Shown here piece after piece: positions 43,347-54,000 of a DNA stretch of 64,000 bases. Below the pieces are notes generated by a model, which saw only the letters and a list, made by a program, of their open reading frames with translations, had not been told where the DNA came from and made no database searches. Made by a program: the position numbers and the translations under genes. The stretch is from assembly GCF_011799805.1 (NCBI RefSeq), contig NZ_WXUB01000004.1:434001-498000 (forward strand), in the 5' to 3' direction. Numbering within the stretch: position 1 is the first letter of the stretch; each line of letters starts with the position of its first letter. Source of the stretch: Maribellus sediminis (GTDB taxonomy: Bacteria > Bacteroidota > Bacteroidia > Bacteroidales > Prolixibacteraceae).

Positions 43347-46300
43347 ATGGATTGGAAATTAACGGAAATCACAACAAAGTACCATACTTTCGTCGATAAC
43401 CAGGTATTGACAGAAGGCCAGTTAAATGAGTTTATAACTTACTTCGACGACCAGGACCGGCTCTCCCGCGTTTTTCTAAACGGTGTAGGCATTGTTTGCG
43501 GATTTAAAGTCAGCAAAAGCGGTGCAACGATCACCATTTCGCAGGGTGTTGGAGTCACCACCGATGGCGACCTGATTCAGCTGAAGAAGGATAGCGACAG
43601 TTCGCCTCTGAAGAAACTGATAAGCGGTTCACTGAGCTACTCCTGGTATAAAAAGTTCAAGGACGATGCAGCTGGTTATACGCGTTTCCGTAAACTCACG
43701 GGAGGCGATGAACTGTCGTCTGAAGTGCTCGATTTATATGAACTCCATCCCCCGGGAGTTGAAAATTCAAAACCGCTTTCTGAGTTAGCTGATCTGAACA
43801 ACATGGTGGTTTTGCTTTACCTGGAATCATTCGCCGATACCGGCGATCTTTGTACCGCTATCGACTGCGACAATCAGGGAGTAGCACAGATCAACCGTTT
43901 GCGGGTACTTCTGGTTTCGAAAGCCGATGCCGAATTTATCGCTTCCAACGATGTAGTTTACACCAACCACGACCGTTTTGAACAATATTTTAATTTACCG
44001 GAACTGGCAGTAAAACGTGTAGTCCTGAACCAGATCAATACTTCGAAATACGAAGAATTGAAACGTGCTTATTACGATGCTATAAAAGGAAGCGCGCTAT
44101 TAACCAAAAACAATATTGTTTCTCAGCTCGGTTTGGGAATCAGTTTAATTGTAAAGAATTTTGGAAGCCTGTTGCAGGTTAAAATCTCTCCGGCAGCTTT
44201 GAATACCGAACTTTCGAAACTGAATGCGCATTATTCATTCAGCGCTTATAATGTTCCTTTCGATATTCAGTACCGTTACGATCTTTTAAAAGACCTGGTA
44301 GATACATACAACGAATTAAAAGATTTGTTGCTCGATCTCAAACAACTGTGTTTGCCCGATATTACCGCTTTTCCAAAACACCTGATGCTGGGTTTGCTGT
44401 CGGAATTAAACAGCGAACCCAAAGATCTGCGACACGATTTCTATCCTTCGCCCGCTACCGGTAGCGAGAATGGGAAAATCGAAAGAGCAAAAAGCCTGTT
44501 GCTGAAAATATTTGATCTGATCGACAATTACCTGGTAAAACCGGGAGAGATCAGGATCACACCATCCAATAAATTGCCTGAACTGAGCAAACGAAGCATT
44601 CCTTTTTATTACAAGCCCGGAACCAATTTTTTAAAGTCGTGGGATTTTACAAAAACAAAATTATTCCGGCACAATTACAACCTGAGTTACCATACCGAAC
44701 AGCTGGCCTCTGCACCACAAATTCAGGAACCCTTAAGTTACAACACCGATACTTTCGATTTTTATAGAATTGAAGGCCACCAGGGAAAAGATTACCGCGA
44801 TGTGTTGGAAGAACTCGACGACCAGAAAAAGCAATACGGACTTTCTTTCGATGTAAAAGCATTGTCGGTAAATATCAAGTCGGATGATCTGGACATTGAC
44901 GATTACGAATGCGAATTCGAGGACTTGAAAGTGATGCTGAAAGCCTGGACAAAGGAACAGGATTGCGTGCTAGCTGAGGTCTCAAGTTTCTTTTCAAGCT
45001 TTAGTACGAAAATTCCCGGCGCCAATGTTAAAGAGGTTGAGCTCGACTTGAAAAGGCCTATGGCCCTAAATACCAATCTTGATGTAAATTATACGGCCAG
45101 GTTGTACCAGCCGGTTTATTACAAAACTACGCTTGGAACGGCTACCAAAACCTTATACGATGAGGTGGAGAAGGGAAAGGTGGTTGAGGAGAGTATGAGC
45201 AAAGTGCAGGATACCATTGGTGTTGAAATGATTAAGGCCATTGAAGAAACCAAAGGTGGATCGGTAAACGATATCATTGCAAATGCTTCACAAAAACTAA
45301 ATAGAATAGTAGATACCGAAGAGTGGAATGCCGAACCTGATTTAAAAGAATTTGTGGTTGATAAATCGGTAGAATTAATGGCGCATACGTACATGCTGAC
45401 ACAACGAATGCCGCTGGCTGTTAACCTGGTTAATCTTTCGCGTGTCAACGATTATAAATTGTCGCTGACGCAATTGTGCAGCCTGGTTAAAAAGTTGAAG
45501 GCGAGGTACCAGTCCACCAAATTATCGGTGGGTTTGCAGGCTTTCACAGGTTTGCTGATCAACCAACTGTCGAATGTTTGCTGTTCGGGTAAAAAACTCG
45601 AAGTGCTGCTCGATGAAATAAATGCGCGAAAAGAACAAATCCTGCTGCGTTTGCAACTTTCAAAATTTATTGAACAACATCCCGGTCTGGAACACAAAGC
45701 CGGAGTTGTGCCCGGTGGAACTTTTGTACTGGTGTATAAAAACAGCGAGTCAACTACAACTGACGAAACTTCAACAAACAAATTTGTTGCAGCTGAGTCC
45801 TTAGCGGCTTCCAAAATGCTTATCACCGATAAGATCATGAACCTGGAGAAATTGTCGACAGCAGAAAGAACCACGGTATTAAAGAGTGCCACTGAACTGA
45901 TTAAATACGAGGATTATTCAACACGCCTCAAGGAAATAAGTGCATTGGAACGGGTAATTCCGGCAACACAAATTGCTGATAATACTGTAGTAGCCGACTT
46001 TGCGCTGCCTTACATGTGTTGTTCCGATTGTGCCCCGATTAATTACATCATTTCAAAACCGCCGGCAACGTTGAGGTTGTCGCGCGACAGGTACTGCCTG
46101 TTAACCGATACCGAACCGATTTTGTATGAAGTAACGCCGGCTGACGGAACCATCGGAATGAATCCGGAAGTGGCAGGAGTGAGCATCGAGAATGGAAAAA
46201 TTACGATTGCAGCAGATAATTTCCCGCAAGATATGTTGGGACAGGTCATTCATTTTACGGTGAATAACCAGGTCACGGATGCAGTGTTGACGGTTTACCA

Positions 46301-47585
46301 GGGAATTCAGGCCGATTTTAAAGTGCCTGAAGAACCGACCGACCTGGCTACCCATCGTTTTGTACCGACCGGAGATTTGGAAGGAGCAAGCTTCTTCTGG
46401 GATTTTGGGGATGGAGCAACTTCAAGCGAACAAAATCCATCGCATACCTACAAATTACCGGTAAACGATGAGAACAAAGTTACGGTTTTGTTGACTGTTA
46501 CGGCGGCCAACAAAATTTGTAAAACCACTGTTGAACACGATATTATTTTTGCAGAAATTCAACCTGAGATCAGTTTAAAAACTGACACCTTCTGCGCTAA
46601 CGATAAAACCGAATATCCGTTCACGGTTGTTCCCGAAAATGCTAAAGTTGAGATAACGGCTGATTCAGGAGTCGCTAAAAACGCGACAGGCCAGTTTGTC
46701 TTTATTCCGGCCGCTGCCAAACCGGGCCCGACAAGCATTTTATTGAACGGTGAAGACTCCGGTTTGACGGTCAACGTACTCGAACCACCGCTTGCTTCCT
46801 GCTCGCCAAAACAGGTAGAGAACCAGTTGATCATTACCAATACTTCGAAAAATGCATCAAGCTTCGAATGGATGATCAACGATACTACGCTTACGGGCAG
46901 CAACCTCGATCCGATCGTGATAAATCTGAAACCCGACAGCCCGACAAGTTGGAAAATAGTACTTGTAGCCATCGGGGCCGATGTTTGTCCGACAAGCCGG
47001 ACGAGCACTTCCATTACCACACGCTTTATTGAGGAAACGCCGGTTAATACCTGCGTTGAAGAGACTAAGGTGGCAATCCTGACTGATGCCAAAATCCTTG
47101 CCGGCATTCAACCTGGAACATCAGAAGTACTCAGTAGTATACTGCAACAGACCAGAACTATTTATGGCGGTACCAGCGATTTCAGCAAAGGAGTTCTCGA
47201 TCGTATCGACGAATTTTTGAACGGGAGTGCCAATGCCGAACTGGAAGTAATGTTCCCGAAACTATTAAATGAAACAGCTAAAACTGTGGTCGGGCTGGTT
47301 AATTCACCCGAATTGCAGAAACAGGCACTGACCTTACTTGAATTGCAGTTGCGACTTTTCTACAACATTCTGGGCTGTCAGGATAACGAAGTGATCAAGA
47401 AATTTGGAGACCTGATCGATTCCATTCTGAACCAGATTATCGGACTGTTGAAAATGTTCATGGAAAGAAAGATCATCTTCAGTGATACCATGAAAAAATT
47501 TGTTGACATGTACGCTAAAAAAGTGGCCGAACTGATTTTACTGGCCGACCATATGAAACTGATCATTGAAAGCAAACTGATATAA
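43347..47585 (+). CDS. eCIS-associated PKD-domain protein, 1412 residues
   Basis: This is the largest protein of the cluster. The first 330 residues contain FVDNQVLTEGQLNEFITYFD and VFLNGVGIVCGFKVSKSGAT, a start seen in structural proteins at this position of Bacteroidota eCIS. A long mostly helical middle follows (about 330-900). A PKD domain lies at about 995-1075, with FFWDFGDGATSSEQNPSH, followed by an Ig-like segment and a helical end. No signal peptide is present. It takes the place where AFP has its tail-fibre gene (afp13), so it may form an outer baseplate cage, a fibre or a receptor-binding part. That role is inference. The ATG at 43347 is preferred over GTG at 43344. Confidence 0.75.
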   Translation: MDWKLTEITTKYHTFVDNQVLTEGQLNEFITYFDDQDRLSRVFLNGVGIVCGFKVSKSGATITISQGVGVTTDGDLIQLKKDSDSSPLKKLISGSLSYSWYKKFKDDAAGYTRFRKLTGGDELSSEVLDLYELHPPGVENSKPLSELADLNNMVVLLYLESFADTGDLCTAIDCDNQGVAQINRLRVLLVSKADAEFIASNDVVYTNHDRFEQYFNLPELAVKRVVLNQINTSKYEELKRAYYDAIKGSALLTKNNIVSQLGLGISLIVKNFGSLLQVKISPAALNTELSKLNAHYSFSAYNVPFDIQYRYDLLKDLVDTYNELKDLLLDLKQLCLPDITAFPKHLMLGLLSELNSEPKDLRHDFYPSPATGSENGKIERAKSLLLKIFDLIDNYLVKPGEIRITPSNKLPELSKRSIPFYYKPGTNFLKSWDFTKTKLFRHNYNLSYHTEQLASAPQIQEPLSYNTDTFDFYRIEGHQGKDYRDVLEELDDQKKQYGLSFDVKALSVNIKSDDLDIDDYECEFEDLKVMLKAWTKEQDCVLAEVSSFFSSFSTKIPGANVKEVELDLKRPMALNTNLDVNYTARLYQPVYYKTTLGTATKTLYDEVEKGKVVEESMSKVQDTIGVEMIKAIEETKGGSVNDIIANASQKLNRIVDTEEWNAEPDLKEFVVDKSVELMAHTYMLTQRMPLAVNLVNLSRVNDYKLSLTQLCSLVKKLKARYQSTKLSVGLQAFTGLLINQLSNVCCSGKKLEVLLDEINARKEQILLRLQLSKFIEQHPGLEHKAGVVPGGTFVLVYKNSESTTTDETSTNKFVAAESLAASKMLITDKIMNLEKLSTAERTTVLKSATELIKYEDYSTRLKEISALERVIPATQIADNTVVADFALPYMCCSDCAPINYIISKPPATLRLSRDRYCLLTDTEPILYEVTPADGTIGMNPEVAGVSIENGKITIAADNFPQDMLGQVIHFTVNNQVTDAVLTVYQGIQADFKVPEEPTDLATHRFVPTGDLEGASFFWDFGDGATSSEQNPSHTYKLPVNDENKVTVLLTVTAANKICKTTVEHDIIFAEIQPEISLKTDTFCANDKTEYPFTVVPENAKVEITADSGVAKNATGQFVFIPAAAKPGPTSILLNGEDSGLTVNVLEPPLASCSPKQVENQLIITNTSKNASSFEWMINDTTLTGSNLDPIVINLKPDSPTSWKIVLVAIGADVCPTSRTSTSITTRFIEETPVNTCVEETKVAILTDAKILAGIQPGTSEVLSSILQQTRTIYGGTSDFSKGVLDRIDEFLNGSANAELEVMFPKLLNETAKTVVGLVNSPELQKQALTLLELQLRLFYNILGCQDNEVIKKFGDLIDSILNQIIGLLKMFMERKIIFSDTMKKFVDMYAKKVAELILLADHMKLIIESKLI

Positions 47586-47586
47586 A

Positions 47587-49113
47587 TTGAACAGCACACA
47601 GCAACATATTATCGACAAAGTATATCTCGAAATTGACCTGAAAGACGAGAAAAAGGCGTATTGGATCAAGGACAACATCAGTACGTTTTTGAATACCGAT
47701 GTCTTTCCAGGGTTCGAAAAGCTGTTTAGCAAATGGAGCGATGCCGAAAGTATTTCGCGTTTTGAGCGAATCGATTTGGAAATTGAGGTTGATAATATGG
47801 ATCAGCTTGCCGATTTGCGTTTTGAGCTGGAAAAACAGCTGCAGCAAAAACTCGCTTTTTCAGCCCTTGAAAAGCGTTATCCGGTAAATGGCGAGCAAAG
47901 TTTTAAAGATAGAAGCTTAAATTCCGCTGTTGCAAAAGGACTTTCGCCTGCTCAAAATACTCAGGCCATTTTCATGTTCTTTTTGCAACATGGTTATTTG
48001 CCCTGGTACGGTAAAAAATCCAACATCGACACGATAATTTCAGAAGAAGAGTGGACGAAACGGCTTCAGCAAGCTGATTTTATTGCGGAACTGAAACAAC
48101 TGTTAATAGGCGATAGAAGCGCCTTAAAAAGGTTTGTTCTTCAAATGCCGTTAACAAACGTGCTTCAATTTATTGCTGCCGAAAAAATGACAGAAAATCA
48201 GCAGTTTACTTCTTTGAAGGAATATCTGTTGAACCTGGACTTAAACAACAGGAATCAATTTTTATCAGTGCTGGTTCAGATTTTTGTTGGCTATAAAAAG
48301 TCGGATTGGAAAGCTGAATTGCTCGATTTTATGGCGAATGCTATTCTGGAAAATCAGGATTCGGATAAGTCGTATACTGATCGCATTATTGAATTGGCAA
48401 AGCAACTACAAAATATTTCTCAACACACAACATTTGAGTTTACTCAAAATGACAGCGATACGATTCTGGCGATGCTGGAAAAGCAAAGCCGGAAGAATGT
48501 CGCGGAAAAGGGGGTAACACAAAAAAGGGGTAAAATTGAAAATGATCCTTCCATTATTTCGCATGGACTTAGTTTTACGAATGAAAAAGAACCGCTGTTT
48601 TTTGAAAAAGACGCCGGCGAAATCGCCGTTCAAAATGCAGGACAGGTTCTTTTTCACCCCTTTTTGAAAACTTTTTTACAGCAATTTCAGTGGCTTGATG
48701 ATGCTGGACAGATCAGAGAAAAAGAGCGAATTAAAGCTGTTCAGGCGCTGCATTATTGTGCTACGGGCAGCGATCAGTTTTTTGAGGGAGATCTGGTACT
48801 GGAGAAATTTCTTTGTGGAGTGCCACTGAAAACGACGCTTCCTGCGACAAGCCTTCTGGACGAAATCGTAAGAACGGAAGCGGACAATATGCTCCGCGAA
48901 TTGATAAAAAACTGGCCGGCGCTTAAAAATACCTCGCCTGATGGATTGAGGGAAATGTTTGTCAGCCGCAACGGAAAATTGATTCAAAAAGACCGGAATT
49001 TCAAGCTAATCATAGAACGGAAAACACAGGACATCCTACTGGAGAAATTGCAATGGAACATTTCCATTATTAAGCTGCCATGGCTCAACAATTTAATCTT
49101 TGTAGAATGGTAA
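47587..49113 (+). CDS. contractile injection system tape measure protein
   Basis: This protein of 508 residues matches the CIS tape-measure family (Afp14-like place in the order). The start QQHIIDKVYLEIDLKDEKKA, the segment FERIDLEIEVDNMD and later AGQVLFHPFLKTFLQQF and KAVQALHYCATGSDQFFEGD are typical, and it ends with TQDILLEKLQWNISIIKLPW. The family is thought to set tube length or occupy the tube lumen during assembly. The start codon is a TTG one base after the previous stop. No ATG is available before residue about 61 of the frame, and the family block begins here. Confidence 0.85.
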   Translation: MNSTQQHIIDKVYLEIDLKDEKKAYWIKDNISTFLNTDVFPGFEKLFSKWSDAESISRFERIDLEIEVDNMDQLADLRFELEKQLQQKLAFSALEKRYPVNGEQSFKDRSLNSAVAKGLSPAQNTQAIFMFFLQHGYLPWYGKKSNIDTIISEEEWTKRLQQADFIAELKQLLIGDRSALKRFVLQMPLTNVLQFIAAEKMTENQQFTSLKEYLLNLDLNNRNQFLSVLVQIFVGYKKSDWKAELLDFMANAILENQDSDKSYTDRIIELAKQLQNISQHTTFEFTQNDSDTILAMLEKQSRKNVAEKGVTQKRGKIENDPSIISHGLSFTNEKEPLFFEKDAGEIAVQNAGQVLFHPFLKTFLQQFQWLDDAGQIREKERIKAVQALHYCATGSDQFFEGDLVLEKFLCGVPLKTTLPATSLLDEIVRTEADNMLRELIKNWPALKNTSPDGLREMFVSRNGKLIQKDRNFKLIIERKTQDILLEKLQWNISIIKLPWLNNLIFVEW

Positions 49114-49117
49114 AGTT

Positions 49118-50977
49118 ATGAGGACAGGATTCATGAGAAGAAGTTACACTAAAAGTGGCCGCAGTTCCAACAGAGAAGGATCAGGCGAATCGCCATTTTT
49201 TGCTGTTCAACCAAAACTAAAAGTTGGCCGTTCCGGCGACAAATATGAACGCGAAGCTGATCAGATGGCCGATACTGTTGTAAATCAGGAAAATTCGAGT
49301 GTTGGTAACCAAATGATTTCCGGGAACAGTTTGTCTTCTTCCATTTCACCTTTGGTTCAACACGATCTGGAAGAAACCGGAGTGGCTCAGAACACGGCAA
49401 AGGAAGAGGAGGAGCCTATACAGGCGCAGCCAGAAGAGGAAGAAGAAGCTCTCCAGATGCAAGCAGAAGAGGAAGAAGAAGCCCTTCAGATACAGGCAGA
49501 GGAGGAAGAGGAAATCCTTCAGACGCAAATGGCAGAGGAGGAAGAAGAACCTGTACAGGCTCAGTCTGAAGAGGAGGAAGAAGAAGCCATGCCGAAAATG
49601 GAAGGAAATGCAAAGGCTCCTGATTCAGCAAATGTTGAAACAAGTTTAAACGCCCGGAAAAATTCAGGGCAGCCAATGGATAAAAATGTTCGGGCAGAAA
49701 TGGAGCGTGGTTTTGGTGCCGATTTTAGCCAGGTTCGAATTCATACCGATGGAGAAGCCGAAAAAATGAATCGGCAAATGGGAGCCAAAGCTTTTACCAA
49801 CGGAAAAGATATTTATTTCAATGAAGGAAATTACGATCCGCAATCAAAAGAAGGAAAACACCTGCTGGCTCACGAGCTGACGCATACTATTCAGCAAACC
49901 GGTTTTGCGGTGCCTGAGGTTCAAATGACCATGGATGATAACCGCGACCTGGTAGCCGACCGCTTTAGCGGAAACCGTACGCTGGAAGCCTGTTTGGATG
50001 GCGAAAGGACATTGCGTTACGGCTCTAACGGCCGACCGGTTTCTCTTATCCAACGGGCATTGGTTGATGCCGGTTTTCCGCTGCCAATTTATGGTGTTGA
50101 CGGAATTTTTCAGGCTGAAACACAGGCAACAATTCAGAGTTTTCAGCGGTCGTCAACTTTACCTGTTACAGGCGTGATCGATGCACGTACCATGTCAGCA
50201 CTCGATGGGCTGTTTTCGTGGGGAAGTCCGTCGTTGCCAACCGGTACTCCCGGCAAAGTCGCACCTTCGATAACTTCGGAGACAATAAACTTAGCACCGG
50301 ATGGAACTGCAGATAATCGCACAGTTGTTGGAGTTGGTGAGTTTGTGCGTTTTACCGGAAATACCGAAGGAACCTGGTCGGCAACCAGCGGACGCATCAT
50401 AGGATTGAATTCGGGTCAAAACATGGTTTGGGAAGCCCCTGCAGTACCTTCTGTAAGTGTCATTAGTTTGACCAACCAGGCGGGCACTGCCAATATTGTG
50501 TTTTCTACTATTCCTCCGCAGGCAATTGCTTTACGACGCTCTGCTATCTTGCCCATTCCAACGGGAACTCTGGGTGCAGCAATGGAAGCAGATATCACAG
50601 TGCTTCCATTGAACGTCAACCTCGGGCGTACACAGTGGCTGGAACAACCGGGGCCTGCGACAAATGTTACCGGGTATTTTACCCAGTATTCGGCGGCACA
50701 GCTATATCACAAACCCAACAAAAACTATTTGCCTTTCGATGACATGAATACAGGTTTGGTTGATGAGGCTGCCTGGCGTGGCGGAAATCCTCCGTTCGCA
50801 AATGGTTATCATGAGTGGGTAATTCCGAATAAATATAAAATTGATGGAGAATCGGATGCGCAGGGAAGAGTGTTTACGAATGTAACGCAATCGTTTTTTG
50901 TAACGGCTTCAGGCAATACAATGGTGCTAAAAGCAGGTGCCTTTATTTATCGAACGCTGAACAACTTTACTTTTTAA
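49118..50977 (+). CDS. DUF4157 (eCIS core) protein 1 with acidic repeats and peptidoglycan-binding domain
   Basis: This protein of 619 residues is a probable eCIS cargo. The start has the common leader PFFAVQPKLKVGRSGDKYER EADQMAD. An acidic repeat region follows (about 92-165). The DUF4157 domain (about 170-265) has RAEMERGFGADFSQVRIHTD and the zinc-type motif LLAHELTHTIQQTG. Next is a PG_binding_1 domain (about 305-370: LIQRALVDAGFPLPIYGVDG, TIQSFQRSSTLPVTGVI). The last 240 residues are of unknown type and may carry the activity. DUF4157 is the main marker of eCIS-loaded proteins. HEXXH-like HELTH suggests a metallopeptidase or its remnant. Confidence 0.85.
   Translation: MRTGFMRRSYTKSGRSSNREGSGESPFFAVQPKLKVGRSGDKYEREADQMADTVVNQENSSVGNQMISGNSLSSSISPLVQHDLEETGVAQNTAKEEEEPIQAQPEEEEEALQMQAEEEEEALQIQAEEEEEILQTQMAEEEEEPVQAQSEEEEEEAMPKMEGNAKAPDSANVETSLNARKNSGQPMDKNVRAEMERGFGADFSQVRIHTDGEAEKMNRQMGAKAFTNGKDIYFNEGNYDPQSKEGKHLLAHELTHTIQQTGFAVPEVQMTMDDNRDLVADRFSGNRTLEACLDGERTLRYGSNGRPVSLIQRALVDAGFPLPIYGVDGIFQAETQATIQSFQRSSTLPVTGVIDARTMSALDGLFSWGSPSLPTGTPGKVAPSITSETINLAPDGTADNRTVVGVGEFVRFTGNTEGTWSATSGRIIGLNSGQNMVWEAPAVPSVSVISLTNQAGTANIVFSTIPPQAIALRRSAILPIPTGTLGAAMEADITVLPLNVNLGRTQWLEQPGPATNVTGYFTQYSAAQLYHKPNKNYLPFDDMNTGLVDEAAWRGGNPPFANGYHEWVIPNKYKIDGESDAQGRVFTNVTQSFFVTASGNTMVLKAGAFIYRTLNNFTF
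49400..49600 (+). repeat. acidic coding repeat inside DUF4157 protein 1
   Basis: Five to six units of about 36 bases repeat the pattern EEEEE-[AP]-[LIV]-Q-x-Q, for example EEEEEALQMQA and EEEEEALQIQA. At the DNA level GAAGAGGAAGAAGAAGC recurs. The repeats lie between the leader and the DUF4157 domain. They are length-variable in principle and would form a flexible, highly negative linker. Confidence 0.8.
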
Positions 50978-51017
50978 AACAAAATATGTAATCAGTATTT
51001 ATTAGCAGTTTAAGCGA

Positions 51018-54000
51018 ATGTCAGGAAACAGATCAGCAAAAGAATTTAAGCCTTCTGCAACAACCGGAAATCGCGCTCAGCCTTTTATTCAACCCAGTTT
51101 AAAGGTAGGGCAGCCCGGGGATAGGTACGAAAAGGAGGCTGATCAAATGGCTGATCAGATTATGATGAAAGGCAAGGCTCAGCAAGATACTGAGTCATCT
51201 TTTTTTTCACCTGTAAGCTCCGTTCAGTTAAAAACACATACTGCTTCAAACGATATATTTGATGCTACCAATCCTTCCGTTCAGGAAAAATCGGAGGATG
51301 AAGAAACAGCCTTCCAAAACAAACCGGAAGCCGATCTTCAAAACGATTCGGGACAAGCGACCGAAATTACCGCTAAGAATGTAAGTCCTGATATTCAGAA
51401 TAAGACGGAACCTGAAGACTTATTGCAGAAAGAAGAGGAAGAGGAAGCCGTTCAGCCTAAGGAAATGCTGCAAAAAAGTGCCGATCTTCCTGATGAGTTG
51501 AATGAAGATGTGTTACAAACCAAATCGGATCAGCCTGGTGATGCCTCCAACATTGAATCGAAACTTAACTCAACTTCCGGAGGTGGAAGTTCGCTTGATA
51601 CTACAACAAAATCGGATATGGAAGCCGGTTTTGGTGCCGACTTCAGCGGGGTAAATGTGCATACCGGCAGTGATGCTGTTCAGATGAGCGAGAACCTGAA
51701 TGCACAGGCCTTTACCCATGGCAATGATATTTATTTTAACGAAGGGAAATACAATCCTGGGAGTCCATCGGGGAAGCATCTGCTGGCACACGAATTAACG
51801 CATACTTTGCAGCAGGGTGCTTCTATTCAGACTAAAATGATTCAGAAGGAGGAAGGTGAAGAAGATGCCGTTGAACCTGAAATGCAACTAACAACAGGTG
51901 TAGCCGACGATACTGCTCAAACCATCACTTTTGATAAAATTGGCATTCCGGGATTTAAATTACTTGATCACCGTGGTGTTTTATACAGCAGTAAGGCGCC
52001 GCTTAAGCGAAAAAGAAATTACGTTCGTGGAAATACCAATCAGCGCGAAGGCGTTTGGAAACAGGAGGTTAGCACTGAAACGATTTCAACCCGTTTAAAT
52101 ACCCTTTACGAAGAACATCATCATGCTCCGCCCGACAGCAGCACTGTTCATGTCTTTCAGGCCAATATTACAGGACGAAGCGTAAAGCCCTTGTTTATCG
52201 GAAGCATGGAAACCATCCTTCCGGCATTAACTGCACCAACTTGGGGGAAAGATAAGGAGTTTCGGAGTTTTGATGTGGATCACATAGTAGAATTGCAACT
52301 GGCAAACTGGTCGGAAGCCCAGTGGCCAAATACCATGGAAAACATGGAGTTGCTTGATTCGTCAAAAAACCGATCTAGCGGTTCATCGATAAAACAAAGC
52401 ATCGATCAGAAACTGGAAGGTTTTAGAGAACTGCATGGTGATCAGGTTACGGGATCGGCCGAGCAAATAAAAAATACGTACACGCTGGTTTTCAATTCTG
52501 CCGAATCATCTGGTAGGGACGAGGCGATTACCGAGAACGAGTTCTGGACGCGCCGACAAATTGAAACAGGTGAACATCTGGATGCGATTGAAGCCGGAAA
52601 CCTTGCAGATATCGGGCAGGAAGGCGAAGTTCGGATCTTTCCAAATGAATCGGGAGGTTTAGGAAAGACTTTTCGCTGGACAGGTGCCGATGACAGGGTG
52701 AGAAACACCGAAGCAACCTGGTTGGGGAATCCGTTTCGAATTGTGGGTAAACAGTTTAATACCCAGGGTGAAGGAGTGGAGAATACACCAAATTTAGGAA
52801 CTGTTTCAGTAAATATTCCTGAGAACGACGATACCTGGCAACCCTGGCCCGAAGACAAGATTTTTAATGTTATCCGATTTCCCGGATCGAAATATGCCGG
52901 CTACCTGACCAAACAATCCATAACCTCAGGCTTGTACGGACTACGGATCAAAAAAGCAAGTCCGGTTGAAATTCTTGAACTGGAGCTGCGTCCCAATGGA
53001 CTTCATGTCTATGGAATAATTAATCCTTCCATCCCTGTTTTTGAAGGTAATCCGATCGAATTCCGACTCGATGGTGGTGTTCTTGAGGTTTCGAAAACTT
53101 TCCCTCTGGACCAGATCAATGTACCTCCGCCATTTCAAATATCCGACTCGTCGCTAACGATTTTTGCCAATACCGAAACTGGTCTGGGCTTGCGTGGTTC
53201 AACTGATTTTGGTATCAACCATGTCGGTGAGGGACATATTGAAGCTACAGCTTCTACTTCAGGTGGCCTGGAACTGGAAGGCTCATTTAATTTCGATACG
53301 CAGCTTTTTGATCCCGCTGAAATCAATGTAGAATACCGCGAAAATACCTGGACAATCGGTGGTACAATTGGTATTCCACATGGAAAGGTTCGCGGAATTA
53401 AAAGTGCTACTATTACGGCAACTTACAGCGAAAATAATTTTTCGGCCTCGGGAGATGTGGAACTCGATATTCCCGGGATTGAGCAAGGTACCATGGTAGT
53501 TGAATACGGCGAGGAAGGTTTTTCAATTTCGGGTGAGTTCAACCTGAATTCGGATATTCCGGGTATTCAAAGCGGAACGGTTTCGGCTCGGGTAGCAAAA
53601 GAAGACGGTGCCGAAAACTACGATGTAATGGTAAGCGGAACTGCCCAGCCCGATATTCCCGGTATTGACTCTTCGCTTTCGGTGACTTACGAAAACGGTG
53701 CCATTACCATTGAAGGCAGCGCGGCTTACGAACGTGGTATGCTGAGTGGAAATGTGCGTGTAGGAGCTACCAACCGAGCAATTGGCGAGGATGGTCAGCC
53801 AACAGGTGAGCCCGACGACACCATGCGCGTGTATGGCGGCGGCGATCTTACGCTTCAACTTACTCCATGGCTTGAAGCCACTGCCGGAGTGGAATTTCTT
53901 CCTAATGGCGAAATGGAAGTTTCAGGAAGAATTGCCTTGCCAAGTACGGTTGAAGTTTTCGACCGCAGGGAATTCCGAAGAAACCTGTTTACGGTTCCAA

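Noticed and set aside
49400-49600. CRISPR-like repeat array
   Set aside because: The repeats are in frame within a coding region and encode Glu-rich units. No spacers or cas genes are present.
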